A stretch of 64,000 nt of DNA from Echinostoma caproni (lineage: Eukaryota; Platyhelminthes; Trematoda; Plagiorchiida; Echinostomatidae): positions 29,575-93,574 of the forward strand of contig UZAN01040039.1 in assembly GCA_900618425.1 (NCBI GenBank), read 5' to 3'. Numbering within the stretch: position 1 is the first letter of the stretch; each line of letters begins with the position of its first letter. The notes beneath the pieces were generated by a model, which did no database searches, was not told where the DNA came from, and worked only from the letters and a program-made list of their open reading frames with translations. Shown piece after piece: positions 21,700 to 35,561 of the stretch. A program made the position numbers and the translations under genes.

Positions 21700-24600
21700 G
21701 AAAAGAATAGTTACGTGATATAATTGTTAACAGTTGCCCGATTCTGGTCGCCTGATCCGAATTTTTTTCTCATTCGTACAGTACCTCTCACCTCATTGGT
21801 GAACTCAAATGAACCGGGAAACCCTGTTCATACACACGCTCATGTACACGTACTATTCCGTCCGTATTCTATCTGAAATCAGTGAGAATATTTTGTCTTG
21901 CAAGTTAGTTCATCGGAAACCGAAGCTCGTTTACAATGATGGTTCTGGCCGATAATATGACCTTCCTCGGCTCTCGAGATCTTCTGCTGATTCCAACGGA
22001 CACCCGACATTACAGTGTTCGAATACATGCTGCTTTGTGTTTTTATTTGTTTCTCCGAATTAGTGAAACAATTCAAACTTACTGGTGTTGTTGCAGAACT
22101 TAAGTGGTAGAGCGCAATCTGTAAGAGACCTTCACTAGCGCTCACGTGTAAACGTAAAACCCGCCGGAGTTCATAATCTGTCAGGATTTATCAAAACAAC
22201 GCAATTGTTATTTCAGTATAGCATTTCAAGAAACATCGAAATAGGTTGTAAGTGGTGAGTTACAAGTTGACAATATGAAACAAATGTACCTTCCTGGAAG
22301 AAACAAAATCTTTTTCGTGAAACTGCATAAAATCTCCATCCAATAACTGGGTGCATATGTAATCAACTAGAGTAAACTATACGGCATGANCCAATGGTTA
22401 AAGCTTTGAGCTGGTCGCCATCGACATTCCAAAAGCAAGATTTTGTTGCAACAAAACACTGAATTCAATCCAGCTCACGCATCATTTTATCGTTAAAAAA
22501 AACAATAAATATTACTTTTATTCTCCAAGCAGCACAATTTTCGTCCTCTGCTAATCGATAACAGATGAACTCCTCGAAAGCTGTCGGTGTACGAAGAGAC
22601 AACCATTTCGAGTCTTTTTACTGTGAACCGCTTTTGCGGGTTTCGTGTACGTATCAACCCTGGTGATTGATTGTTCAATATAGGATGAGAAGTAGCGTAG
22701 GCATCTTCTTAACTTCTCATTCTGAGGTTAGACGGTTAGATTCCTCAGCATTGTACCCTTGATATTGTGATCCAATCCAACCAACAACATCACTGTCCAT
22801 TTTCTCGTTTTCATTTGTGTTACACAGCTCCCATTTGATTGATTGTGTCCTTCTTCACCAAAAAGATATTTTATCATTGTTGATTCAATACAAGAAGATT
22901 CACAAAAAAAGAACAAAATGAAAGCGAGTTTCGGCATCCAAACCAACTGACCAGATAACTATCAAGCTGATCAGTATATGCGCTGCAATTGTAAGTCAAT
23001 TGTGACCACGGACAAATTATTGAATTTGATGATTTAGATTTGTTGCTCTTGTACGACAGTTGAGGGAACTTGCAAATTCCAGATTTTCCTATCTGAAAAC
23101 TTCGTTTGTTTGGTTAAATTCTATGTTACTTGAACACAATTTCCTGTACACATAAATAACGAAAATTTATTCATTCTCAGTTAAATTGCTGTTAAAGCTA
23201 CGATGAACAAATGTCTCAATTTAATTCTCATTTGAATTTGATCAGTATCGATAGATGTTGATTGATACACCAGATTCCAGTCAGATTTGCATCAGCCTCT
23301 GGAACTCGCCTGTCTAGCTTTTGTGCGAATGAGCTGAGTATAATTGGATAGTGATCAATCGTGATTACAGATGACTTTTGTCCATTTACCATCCCATCTT
23401 TTGGCATTCCAATTCGGTGAACCTAAGCGCTGTGTGATTAATTGCACGGAAGATGGAATGGTTAGTCACGTGTGATTAGACCGATCGCTCTCAGTTCTTC
23501 TCCTTGTATTCAGTGCACTGATTCAGAATGAAATGTAGTATTTGATGCGCCAGTGCTCTCGCCATTCATCCCACTAATAATTGAATGGTTGTGTTGATCA
23601 ACAGCTCCAAGGTGACATTATCCAGGCAGCTACGCATCACAGTGTCAAATCGATAAATAAAGAGTCAACAGTTGAGAGCAGTGGAATACGTCTTGGCCCA
23701 TTGGGAAACACTGAGTGGGAAAACATGAAATTCGATCGTTTAATAGGGTTGGGATAAGTGATCTTTCGTTGTACATAATATTGAATCAAGTGAGTATCTC
23801 CCAAGAAACCGTGATCTTCTTCCTGCGTTCCGGTATCTGGTAGCTGATTCCGAGTGTTTATGCAATTGTGATCATAGAGATATTGGTATTCCATGTACTA
23901 CTATCATTTGCTAGTACACAACACACATCCAAATACAGTTAAACCCTGCCACGGTCATCATTTCTTTGTTTCCATGGCAAAACTAAGATTTCTAGGGATT
24001 TCATGTTCGATCGATTTTCGTTGTTTTTATTGCTATTCACCAATCGCAAACCACTTCTTGAGTTGGTAAATCCAATTCTGTTCACTAGCGCTAGCCACTG
24101 CTGCCGCCTCCCTGCTTATATTGTCACGCAAAAATAGAGATGGTTGTCGAAACAATGAAACCATCAATTGAAAGATATGAATTCGGTTTGGTGCACTTCT
24201 GCGGAGTCCTGCATTCTGTTTCCAAGATATAAAGGTCAGCGGGAAGGACGTTTACCGACTAACATCGAACGCGTTATTTAATTGCTGAAAATACACTACT
24301 GTCAGACAAATTACTTCGACTGTTGTACCGGCAGTTCCCTCCATTTCCATCTCGCATCTCTGATCGATAGAATAATGTGATTTGGTTGCATGTGGACTTC
24401 ATACTTCTTCTGCGATAAGGTTACGGCTAAAAGCAGTCTTGTTTGTCTACACTCAGACAGTTGCAAAGCTTCAAGCAACTGGCTACTGTGCGCATTAGTA
24501 GAACAGGGATACCGTTAACCTTTTTGGATATGTGTGTGTATAAAGTACGTGAGAGGCCGGTCCAAAAAGTATCTAACCTCACAATGTTCATCATTTGATA

Positions 24601-26757
24601 CGTTGTGAATATCTACCACTTCTTTGGAGTCACAATGTCCAGTGCATACTTTATAGTTTGTAAACTGGATTATTATATTTCATATCCTCTCATCTTTCTC
24701 CCACTTTCACCCTCGAATTAAACCCAATCTAGAACGAGGAATATCATAATGTTTCGAATTCAGAATAGTCAGCTATCTTTCTCCTCAAGTCAGCATTGAT
24801 TCTTTCTTGCTCAATTTTCTCATAACCGTATTGCATGCAAAAATACTTCCCTCGCTGTTGCCAAAACTAGGCTGTTCAGAGCTACGCATTGGTGATCAGA
24901 CAAGTACAACAGTCAAACCAGTGAGTTATTTCGGCGTTGCTATTTGACTTGATCTTACCAGGGCCTAACAGATTTTCCGCATTTTCTAAAAAAGACAGGA
25001 ATTTTCTCGGTTTATGTCTCACACTTGGGATCTCTTCATGAACCCGTCAGTTTACTCATGTGATTCGAACGCTCAAGGAGCTTGAAGAATCTATTGTATG
25101 GCTCTCCAATAATTTCTTCGGGTCTCCTGACTAAAGGGCATTGCGTTTTATCTTTTCAAGTCTGTATATAAGCATAGGTAAGTCTATTTCCGCATTCCTA
25201 TTTGACACGTCTGATTATCGGTAAACATGTTTATCCATGCGAATCCTTTTGAGTGAATTAGTTTATCCTTTGCACGAACACCTCAACAGAGGCTCCGGAT
25301 TTGGTCGGTGGAGAATGTGCATCCCATCTGACTGGTCTCTGCTTATCGCTTTGAGTGCATACACAATCGGTTAGTACGGACTCCATTTATAATCACTGAG
25401 TGCAGCTTTTTGTTCATGTCATTTACACAGCTGTCGTATACAGACCCCCTAACTCAATAACTAAGCCTTCTGTAGTCATAGAGACCAAAAACCTATTCCA
25501 ATGTGCCTCATCCAGGTTGACTCTGAACTACGATCCTCCAGTTGGTTTGAGGGCATTAGGCAGGATCAATTCACTATAGACTAGTTGACTTTAAGATTAT
25601 TCATTATCACTTTTCTTAGCTGCAACCTTAGCGAGGCTGTCTAGTTACGGGTTACTAAGATAATAAACCTGTGCCCAGAAAATCAGTCTTTTAGCGTGTT
25701 TGTAGAGGTAAAACATTAGAAGGGTAAGACTCAAACTCCTCATAAGAATGCATCGACTAGTGGTTTTCTAAACAGTGAACGTGGGTTCTCACACACCAAT
25801 GTCTGCGTGTTGCTGTTCTGATGTGCGTCTCTCATTTTGGTAGTATGTTAATTTTCCATAAACATGTTCATTCAATAAGCTATGAAATTTAATCTCAACC
25901 CAAAATGATCAGTGATAAGCTGTTTTTGTTCTTCTTAAGACAGAGCAACAATTCGTACTATCCCTGTGTCTCCACTGTGAGTCCAGTCATGCAACTTTAG
26001 GTTTTGGGCCCAAACGTTTACCCCGGAGCTGTATTGAGTCTACGAGTCCTCGTGGACTACGAGATAATGTGAACTACTACTCATTTACTCATGCGCTCCA
26101 GATGTTGGAGCGTTTCTGATAGTCAAAGGTTTAGCTGACACTCCGAAAGCACTTGGTAAGACCGTCAATAAGTAGACCGAAATAGTACACGCTGCAAATC
26201 AGTTCCAATGAGGACGAAACAATCACTCAGTGAAAGCTGTCAAACATTACACAATTCAATCGCAAAAGTTAAATGTTCTCCCTATTTCACGCATTTGAGG
26301 GCGAGCGATTTGGTCCACCACTATTTCTGTCTCACTCTACTACTCGGTTACATTTGTCCAAAAAAATATGAGCGGGTTATGAAGCGGCCCGCGCAAACTG
26401 ACTAGAGACAAGACCGTAGTAGATAGCAACTTATTTTTTCATTGGGGAACGGTACGGGTATTATTATTGATGAAAAACTCAGTTAATTTAGTTAAATGTA
26501 ACAGTTTCTTGGCGAATTTGAGATCTACAAACGCAAGCTGCGATCGCAAAACGTACTTGAGGAACTTCGTGGGATCATTGCAATTGGATCTTTAAACAGA
26601 GATTGGTAATCGTCCCATCTTGACATGGTGTCGTTGCACCCAACTATCGTAAGATTGTATTGACCACCATCGAGGTACAATCACGTTTGAATAAAAAACT
26701 ATAGTAGTAACTTCTGTCTGAAAGCAAACAAAATAGACCATGAGAAAAGAGGAGACT
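21700..26757. other. Long tract without a recognised gene
   Basis: Five kilobases with only short ORFs. Position 22390 is an ambiguous base, next to a weak A-box-like CCAATGGTTAAAGC with no B box. AATAAA-like motifs occur but without a coding frame upstream. No transposon protein homology was seen. Confidence 0.4.
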
Positions 26758-27132
26758 TCATCGCTGACCGCGTTTCACTAAATCTGTCTGCATTTGTCGG
26801 CATAACCATATCAACTGCGGTCTCATCACGTGATTAAATTGTGTCAACTGTGTTTCCGCGTGAAGCTGAAATGAACCAAGGAACGCATTTTGCACCACAT
26901 TTAACGTTATAACATTTTTTTCATCCCTCCCCTCTCCGTCCTCTACCGGGCTATGCAGGGAAAGACTAATAGAGAGACAGGATAGCAAAAACTTACGAAC
27001 GTGTGAGAAGGTCTCCTTAACAGAGCCGTGTTTGTGTGAGTTCATTCCGTATGATATCAGTTTCATCCTCTTTTCAACGTGTAATCCAAAGGATAAAAAA
27101 TAGTTGCATTGACTGGTTTTGGCAACACTCAT
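26758..27132 (-). CDS. Candidate gene piece with a 54-nt intron, unknown
   Basis: The minus strand is open for 124 codons (stop at 26758). A canonical GTAAGT donor lies at 26996 and a pyrimidine-rich acceptor ending CGGTAG at 26943, giving a 54-nt intron that keeps the frame. The stretch it would remove is the only part that looks non-protein (FLLSCLSISLSLHSP, the read-through of a pyrimidine tract). The joined product would be about 106 residues, with HGSVKETFSHV leading into DGEGRDEKNVITLNVVQ and ending QTDLVKRGQR. Very short introns are common in flatworm genes. No family is recognised, and the first exon may start at an acceptor near 27,125 rather than at the ATG. Confidence 0.35.
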   Translation of the reverse strand: MSVAKTSQCNYFLSFGLHVEKRMKLISYGMNSHKHGSVKETFSHVRKFLLSCLSISLSLHSPVEDGEGRDEKNVITLNVVQNAFLGSFQLHAETQLTQFNHVMRPQLIWLCRQMQTDLVKRGQR

Positions 27133-30100
27133 AAAAGGATAAACAAATAGAGATTTGTGCAGTGATGGAGGTCATGACGTGCTCACGCGCGACAGCTGAA
27201 GAAATCATTATTGATTCAGTTGATTGGATGATACATAAATGTCACGTCAAAAGCCATTATCCGTTCTGTTTTTAATTGTATTTGAATTTGTTTTAAATTT
27301 TAGCCCAATAAACCACGACTATTTCATCAAAGTGTACTATTATTGTTTCTTGCAGAACAATGTTTTCAAGGGCAGCAGTCGTGCAAACATTCCCTGATTG
27401 GATTTAATTTCATCTCCCCCCTAAAGTAAATAACTAGGCTTCAGTAGTGTACCTCCCCATCGTCGTACTTAGGTGGTAGGACACTATTCAACTGTTTTTC
27501 GTCCTATCTAACGTCAATTATTACAAATTTCATTCCAAAACGATAATTTGGCAAGTTGCAGCAATGGTGTTGCGGGGCGGAGGAAATAAACCAGTGAATC
27601 GAGGTATTGTTGCCATGAGTTTTGCTCTATTCATTGAAAGTAATGCACTTTCTATGGATCTAAATGGTATCTTACGTTTATTGTACGCCTAGTTTCAGGA
27701 AAATCGATCGTGTCGGTTAGAAATGCTTTACTTTATTCTGTACTTTTGAAAAAATAATGGTCACACTGATCTGCCACAAAGTGGATGATCAATTCGGAGA
27801 CTGATGCGTATGTGGGTCGATCAAACTCATCCATATTGATAAAAGCTATTGATTTGGGGGGCTGGAAACCAATGAAATCAATGCCATAAATTATCAGAAT
27901 AGTTTTGCTTGCATTTTGATGTTCACACTTTTAGACTCAATTCGCCTCTCACCCGGATTTAAGTTTAACAGTGAACTACAATAACATCGCACATTGTGGT
28001 TAGTTTCGTAGACGAACCAACATGAGAAAACAATCAAATCATCGAAATGAGTAAAGACAGAAGATTTCATTCGGACACAAAATAGAACGCGATTTTGATA
28101 CATGACTGCCACTTAATTAAATATACAAACTGATGAGGCTTGGTAACTGTGTGCCACTCGCTCTTCCTGCAGTGTTCACCCTACCCTCAACTGTGTGATC
28201 TACCCATTTTCAACGACGTTTTCTTATTGTATTATGCATGTCATCTGTCTACTTGACGACACTCGCCTCGTCTCTTCCCGACCAGCAAAACTTTCTTACC
28301 TGGCTATAGCCTTTACATTTTAGTCATTTCAATGGAGCCGTTCCTTCTCGACATTGCCGTATTGGCTTGATACCTTGGCGGATAGAACGCATAAGTTGCT
28401 TGCTGGTTGCATTTCATAGTTTCGTCTATACAAGATGACAACTTTCAAATCGAAGGTGATCTCATAGCTCATGTGCGAAACCAAATGCACACGCATACGT
28501 CACTATCGCATTACTGATATTGTCTCAATATTCACACAGGTATCCATTATGTGAAGGCTGTTAAGATCACACAGGTTGACAAAATTACGTAAAAACAGAT
28601 ATAGCACCAAAATGCGTTTCACTATCGCTGCGGATTTCAAACATAAGGAGGATCCGGCATATTTTTGGCAATCCCCGCCGAATTGATTGACATTTTGATT
28701 GCAGTCCGAAACGACTAACAGAAGTCGTATGACCATATTAGCACTGACAATTGTGTGCATTGAATTCTTTCAGGACAGTTAGGGGAAATGCCATGGATCA
28801 CGTTAATGGAAGAATTACATGAGATCCTCGTTATTAACGGTGATTTGTGGAGAAATAAGTACAATTCTATTCACCGGGGAGGAGGGGGGAGTTGTGGATT
28901 AGATTTTCACGTGTACGGATTGATTTGACGTGAAAATAATTGGGAAAAATGTTGCCTACTTGCAAACACATTAGGAATTTAGGTCACAGTGAATGAAACT
29001 TCAATTGCAGAACAACCCATGAAATAAACCCATTGGTATTACTAATATATATTAAGTTCTCATGTTTTATATCAGTTATTGTCTACCATAAAAGCATTCA
29101 TTCACATCGAAATTCTAGTAGTTTCACAAATTATCACTGTTCCGTGAGTACTGTCTCTTGACCCTCTCGCTTCGTAAACTTTCCAGCCTCGTTTCAGAAC
29201 AGCTGGTGAACTTCTCATTAAACCTCGCAGTTGCTAGATCTGTTGGGATGCGGTTATTTTTGATGGTGGTGTGTTGGGGGGGGGGATAACCGATATATTT
29301 TACAAGCATCCAGCAAATTGTTCATCCCTTCACATTCAGATGTGCAAGTGGAACTGTGATCGACTTTTCAGCCTTATTCGTGCTGTCTTCAAAATGCTCT
29401 TCACAAGTTTAAGTGACTCACTTCTTCAATCTTTAGTTTGTCAATATCTGCAACTGTACACTACTTACTGGTTGCTAAAACTTTGTTTTGTATCAGAATT
29501 CACACACTTATGAATAATCCAAATAAGTGAAAGTTTACGGTTTATTATAGTTTTATTAGCGAAACGCACCGTGTAATAACGGAGCTAGGATTAGCACATC
29601 TAGGTCACTACCTGCCGAGGTACCCGCCTAACTCACAGAGCACGAGCTTTCCTGAATCCACTCACTTGATGATTGTTTTAAACAATCTTACACATATTGT
29701 CGTTGAGTTTTCTTCATTTCATTGAAATAATGTGTCTGTGTGGTTTCATCCGCCAGTCTGGACAATAAACTGGCAGAAAACCAACAGGCATCATTTTTGT
29801 TCATATCATACCATTGGTTGGATGATTACGGTACTTTCGATCACTAACGTTTCTGAACCACCACAAAAAGATGCCTATTTCTCATCTCCAGTTGGGTAAA
29901 CTTCATTTTTGCTAAATTTACTCAGTTGACAAAGGAAAATTGATGATCAGGTATATACCATTATTAGATAACTTGCCTGAGAATCCATACTCCTCAAACA
30001 TTTCTCCATTTTATTTGGCTGCAAGTGAAACAAAGAAGGATCGTACTGAGTTGTTGTCGTACCTCGTATTTGAAGTCCCTGCCGGATCTTAATTCCACAC

Positions 30101-31035
30101 TTCACATGTTCTTCTTCCGCAAGGATATTTTTTATTCCTCAGTCATCCTACATGCCATGCCCTGGGTTAAGTAATGAGATAATGACTTCTTTTTATCTTT
30201 TGCAGGCGACGTCATAACCAATCAACTGACAAAAAGGACTGAAGCAAGCCTTTCCCAAGATCGGTTTCAAAAGAAAAGACTACATGAAAACACTGTAAGA
30301 TGTGTGTCCAGGAGGAATTCCCTAGGACATAAATCTTACAGTATTTCGAAATGATCTTTTCTTTTGATAACGGAGAATTGGTGGTTAAAACTGGAAACAG
30401 GATGATTACCACAGAGTTCGTAAAATACTAGATTTGAGGTTGCTGGAAGAAACATTTATGTCAATCGCGGTTGTAAAATGCCGTTTCCTGCAATGAACTT
30501 TCCGAAGGCGAAGGGGATACTGCAATCGATTGTCGGTGATCGCTCAAATAGACCTACACATACATGAATCACAAGAGGGAGGCCAATGATTGATAAAGCA
30601 GAGAAAATACAATCGGGAAAGAATATTGCTTGTTGAAATCACAGAATAGGTAAGGTTTTACTAATCGCATGCTGCCATGCATGAAGCTTTATTATCAAAC
30701 ATCCTGGGACAAGATCAATATTGGAACTAGCTGAACATTCAGCTACAGTTGCTATCGTTTGTTGCTGAGCCTCTCTATCCCTTTGCTGATTTACTCATGT
30801 CGGCTGAACCACCTGAACTACAGCTTTTGACCTGAGACGTCTTCCAGTTGCTCATTTAGTCGATAATTTTGTGATTCCTGTTTAGCTTCAGCCTCCCGAT
30901 ATTTCATAGTGATAGTACTGCGAGGATTCTCAGCTCACGTGAAGACATGCTAAGGACGCTTGCATTGATTGTTTCTAGTTTTATCAAATATATCTGCACT
31001 TTAACAAAACCATTCTGTTTCATTAACAATTAGGC
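27133..31035. other. No recognised gene; G10 run
   Basis: Chance-length ORFs only. A run of ten G is at 29276-29285 and a G-rich patch at 28,877-28,893. An AGGAG/GAGGG purine patch is the only other anomaly. Confidence 0.4.
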
Positions 31036-31455
31036 AGGTTAGAAGAGCTCAAGATTATCATGCATATGCGTAAAGACGAGTCATATGAAATAATTAAGAG
31101 AATCCCCGAAAAATCTTACCTGTGGTCATCTTGATTGGTTCACCTTTATTGAAGCTTTTCGATTGGCCAGTTTCTCGCTCCTGAAAATTGCTTTTACAAG
31201 TATATGCTCAAAAAGGGCAGTTATTGCAGAAAAAAGGTAACTGTTCTTATTTCATTTCCGTTATTCCCGCTAAACTAGTTGAGTTCAACGTCTTTCAAGG
31301 AAATCCCGTTACTAGGTTAACTTGATTGGGGAAGAAAACTGGATCGAAGCCAAATCAAAATCGCTGAGGGTCAAGTCAGTTTGGGCTCGGTCGACTTCGG
31401 AGCGATCCGGAAGTTTTGCACACAACTGATGCATCAGTAGCTTTACAGAATAAAG
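31036..31455 (+). CDS. Candidate 3' end of a split gene with poly(A) signal
   Basis: Several short coding-like blocks lie in a row. After an acceptor at 31,040 comes LEELKIIMHMRKDESYEIIK (frame open to 31,134). A block at 31172-31237 reads APENCFYKYMLKKGSYCRKK and stops at a GTAACT donor. A final block, 31316-31429, follows an AG and reads VNLIGEENWIEAKSKSLRVK to a TGA. An AATAAA lies 20 bases past that stop (31449-31454). The 78-nt intron between the last two blocks keeps the frame. The first junction is unclear because a competing frame is also open there. No family is recognised. Confidence 0.3.
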
Positions 31456-31603
31456 CAATTCTGGTGATATAGATAAGCAAACTGAAACATCTGCAATTGT
31501 GAAAGAGATCCTTATGTTCGGCTATGAAATTGGTTGTTCAATTTCGTGGTATACTGTGCGTATTACATCGCGCTAGCTATTTTATTGAAACGGGGTGGAT
31601 CTG

Positions 31604-31871
31604 AGAGAGATATCGCGGTCGTTTTTGGAGACCTCGTCAAAATGATCACATTGTTTGTTACCTGATGGATACAAATTACGGTTGTAACGAAAAACGGAAT
31701 GTGATCGGCAACGCACTCACAAAGTGGGTGTTAATCCGAATACCAATGACGCATATGTCGGTCCGGTGTGATCCCTTGGTGTCAGCGGAGCATAGCACGA
31801 TATCGCTGTTCGGTTGGAGTGAGACAAACGTGTGTAGGGCACATAAAGGCGTGCACACACGCGTCAGGTAA
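31604..31871 (+). CDS. Candidate exon, unknown
   Basis: A frame opens after a TGA near 31,603 and runs 88 codons to a TAA, with a CAG|GTAAAA donor at 31,868 just before the stop. The peptide looks mixed: ERYRGRFWRPRQNDHIVCYL, then ITKW-type and STISLFGWSETNVCRAHKG segments. The opposite strand is also open for 60 codons, so this may just be a stop-poor patch. Unknown function. Confidence 0.22.
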
Positions 31872-34800
31872 AAGCCTTAGATGCGGTATGACTTTGGGAC
31901 TCGCGGAACTGAGGACGGTCAAAACGCTGTTTGACCTGCTTCCTCGTGCTTTCACATTTGGCTGGAATTTCTATCGGTGGGATCACGAACGTCGATTCCT
32001 ATAGTAACCTTATGTTGTTAGCTTAAACCAAAAGGGTTTCTCGTATTCATTTAGCCCTTTCTCGCCTTCCGGCATCACCCCTTAGTCCAGTTCGACATAA
32101 CGATTTCGGGAGTGTTTAGACGAAAATGAGGGTTGGTGTGACACGTGATGTACGCTTGAGATACAGATTCACAGTTGATACGCGGTTCAGTGGCGGGTAT
32201 CGATGATATGAAATGTTTCTACTGCAGACGGAAGTCAGGAGCCCTGAAACACGTGACCTATACAGCTGGTTCAATAAAGCGCAGTGCTGGTAAAGGGATT
32301 ATTCTTTTGACTATATTCAGTCTGATATTCTCTATTAAAATAACAAAATTGGCTGAACTGGTAACTAATAAGGGCACTGTTTATCTTGGAAATTAATTCA
32401 AACGTAGTAAATCGGAAAATTCAAACGTCACTTCCCAACAACTCACGGCTAAGCTTGTTATTGCATGTGTATTGCTGCCGGGTTGTAATGAGAAAAGGCT
32501 TTACACGTACTGTTGTTGAAGAGAATTCAAATTAATCTGTGAAACGACTAGGGAATCAAATTAAAAAAAACTTTTCATGCAATAATGTGTAACGTATCGG
32601 TTGAACACCTCTTGGATTGACAGCAGTGTTTTATCAAATGCTGGTGATTCATTTAGGACTAAGTGCGAATTCTCTAAAAATCCAAGTGCATGCCATATAC
32701 AACACAGCTTCAAACAACGGGGTCGTGCCTACTCAGATTGCACGCGGATCGAGGAAACCCTTAACATAACCTGCCACTCCCGAAGTGATGAGAAATCCAA
32801 AACTGCTCGGTACGACACGCAAAGTTTTCCTCCTTGTGGTCATCCCAATTTGAAATTGATTACTTGTTCTTTAGTTCCTGAAACTTTGAAGTTTGAGAGT
32901 TGATTGACCTTGCATATATATCTTGATAGGTAAACGCAAACGATATGTACACAACATCCATACATTGAGACTGTAGGCGATTTCAAAAACAGACCACATT
33001 GCGGGGAAATCAGTTGTTATTAATGTGTTACAGATGCAGAAACGAATTGAAGTCCAGTTTGACCAATTTTATTATTTAATTTAAGTGTTAAATGTTTCAG
33101 CTTAGTAATAAGACTTCAGTTGCAAAACGTTTTTTTACGTTGACTTTGAGGACCCTGACGTTTTATCCAAACAGTTTTAATGGCTACAGGTTCCTTTTGG
33201 GGATAGAAACGCGTGTGTGTTGCGTTATGAGTATCGACACTTTATTTCTGCGCTCGATGTATAGCTGTCTCACGAGTACATCTCGTGTTACGCCGAGCCT
33301 AATTTTTTGTTCATGCTGTATTTGGCCCAAGGATAATGCGACCAGACTGGATGATCGTAGTAAGAGTCTAAAAGGCTATGGGAGGTCCTGTAGGTATTCA
33401 CAAAACTAAACTGGACATTGTCGCGATCCGATTACAGGTTACCGAAACCGAAGCGTTTCGAAAATTTCAAGTACCGGTCAAACAGACCTGCCGTAGAAAT
33501 AATGCACCTGGGACAAATTGATGTACCGTAAATACATGGACAACGGTCCATCTCTTTTCTCTTTCTTAGCATCCCACCTTTTCGCTCACCTGGTTGTAGC
33601 TGCAAGCTTGCGATTTTTACACGGTGTAAAATTTGCAAACTGCATGGTTCATTCTATTTGTCAAGTGCCGTTGACTAAAAACAAAATAGAATATCTTAAA
33701 GACTGCATTAATTTGATCGCCTGATTGGCTTCATTTGATGATGAACGAAAACCAGTGATACGATTCCATCATAGTCAGTGAGTGTGATATTGTTTTAGCC
33801 AAATAATTAGGTGATGCGGACTGTGTGCACCTCATCAGTACTATATACTACTTCAAGTAATCAAATAAAAATTGACATTTAGAGCCAATAAGAAGCCAAA
33901 AATCAAAGAACAATCATATTTTGGTTCTAAGTAAGATTTCTTTGTGTTAAATAGACTATAATGCGAGCACAGAAGTCCGTGCTCAGCTGCACTCTCTACG
34001 GATTTGATAGTTGTATTTTCTTCCTTGAATATTTTCTATATGCTTTGCGAGTCCATATGTCACACCTCCCATATGTGTACTCGCCACCTAAGATACACCT
34101 AAAATTGTATTAATATTTCTGCTAGTTATAGCAATTATGATTATGTTTTCGACCGTTAAATATCTTCATTCCTCTGTGAGCTTGTCGTACTGATTGTTGA
34201 TTTTTCACTCGTGTTTCGCTCAAATGAGTGAGTTGGAAAGGGATTAATTATTGTACCAACAGTCAACTATAACAAATGCCATGTCATGTAGCGCCATTTG
34301 TCATTCTCTATTGAAGCCGGGGAACATTTTTCGGTTAACTAATGAAAACTGCGAATCCATTAGGTTGGCTTAGGATCACATCTGGATCTGTACAGGTAGA
34401 TGCAAGCATAGCTACACTCGGCAGCTGATTCAACCGTTTTACGTTATAAAACATTTGACAGTATTGGGAACATACTGCGGGTAATTACCGCATAGTCAAT
34501 CTGTGATCATCGTTCCTCTCAGAGACTGTCGATCTACGGTGCAATACGGTCCGTTGTTTGTTTACACCAGACGGCCTATTTGTTCCTTTTGGATGCGACT
34601 TGTGTTCACAGTATGACTGGGGTAATTGCGCTATCAAGATGGCTCGATACGCGCAAGTCTGTGTGTTCCTGTATGATTTGAGCAGTCAATTTACAATCCT
34701 GTCCCAGTTAATCCCTATTCAAAAACACGGAGCTTTTATTTGAATTCTTTTGTTCTAAGTTTTAAAATCGTTGTAATGCATTGTTTGGGCTGCGATCGCT

Positions 34801-35561
34801 CTACACATTGTTTTCACCAATATTACTGCCATTGACACTATCCCTAACGAGCACAACCAATAGTGCTTCCCTAGGTGTTGTGGCCGTCATTCATGAATTC
34901 ATATGATTACTCCTGCATTTGAGCATTTATTCATGATTGTTCAGTTTATTTGGATTGAAGAAAGTACTGTGCTGTGGTAGATGCCAAACCGATTGTTCAC
35001 TCTTGCGGCTTGCTCGTTTAGTCCTTTCAAACTGAAACGATTTCATCCCACAATTTACAATTTTTTTCTGGAGAAAGCTCTGAAATAAGATGAATTCGAT
35101 CGGGAATGATATTCTTGCTCCAATATTCAGCTAAACTGTACACATACTGAAACAGTGGCATACGTTGCGCTGTGAGAAGCAAGTGAGAAAACACACTGTT
35201 CGGGCACTGCTGATTATCCATGTGAATTTGAGCAACAAATGCAAATGGATTGAGTTCGTCAGTACATTTGTTGTGCACGTCAGATCGGTTGTTGGACTGA
35301 ATTGGTGCCCAACTTTTTCCTCGTTTACGCGTGTCCGTCTAGTAGGCGATCAGTTAATGAGGCGCTAATGCTTATGCTGGGGATTTCATTTCCCTTTGCA
35401 TTTTCAGTTAGGCTGAAAACCATGAAGGGAACTCATCGACCATAGGACAAAAGGTTGTTACATAATTGTTTTCACATTTTCACTGGACCACTTCGTGTTT
35501 TACATCCAATTTATGATCCACCTTTTGGTGTATTTTTGCCCATTGCTATAGAATCTGAACA
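31872..35561. other. No recognised gene
   Basis: ORFs of 60-105 codons (for example 32601-32903, 33092-33409) are of chance length and show no motifs. No repeats shared with the rest of the window were seen. Confidence 0.4.

Noticed and set aside
22380..22440. tRNA-like A box near the ambiguous base at 22390
   Set aside because: No B box follows, and the N makes the match uncertain.
31150..31195. Partial third copy of the SINE seen at 21525 and 37622 (shared TCCTGAAAATTG)
   Set aside because: Only about 25 bases match and the same bases fall in a coding-like block with splice sites. Too short to call a SINE copy.
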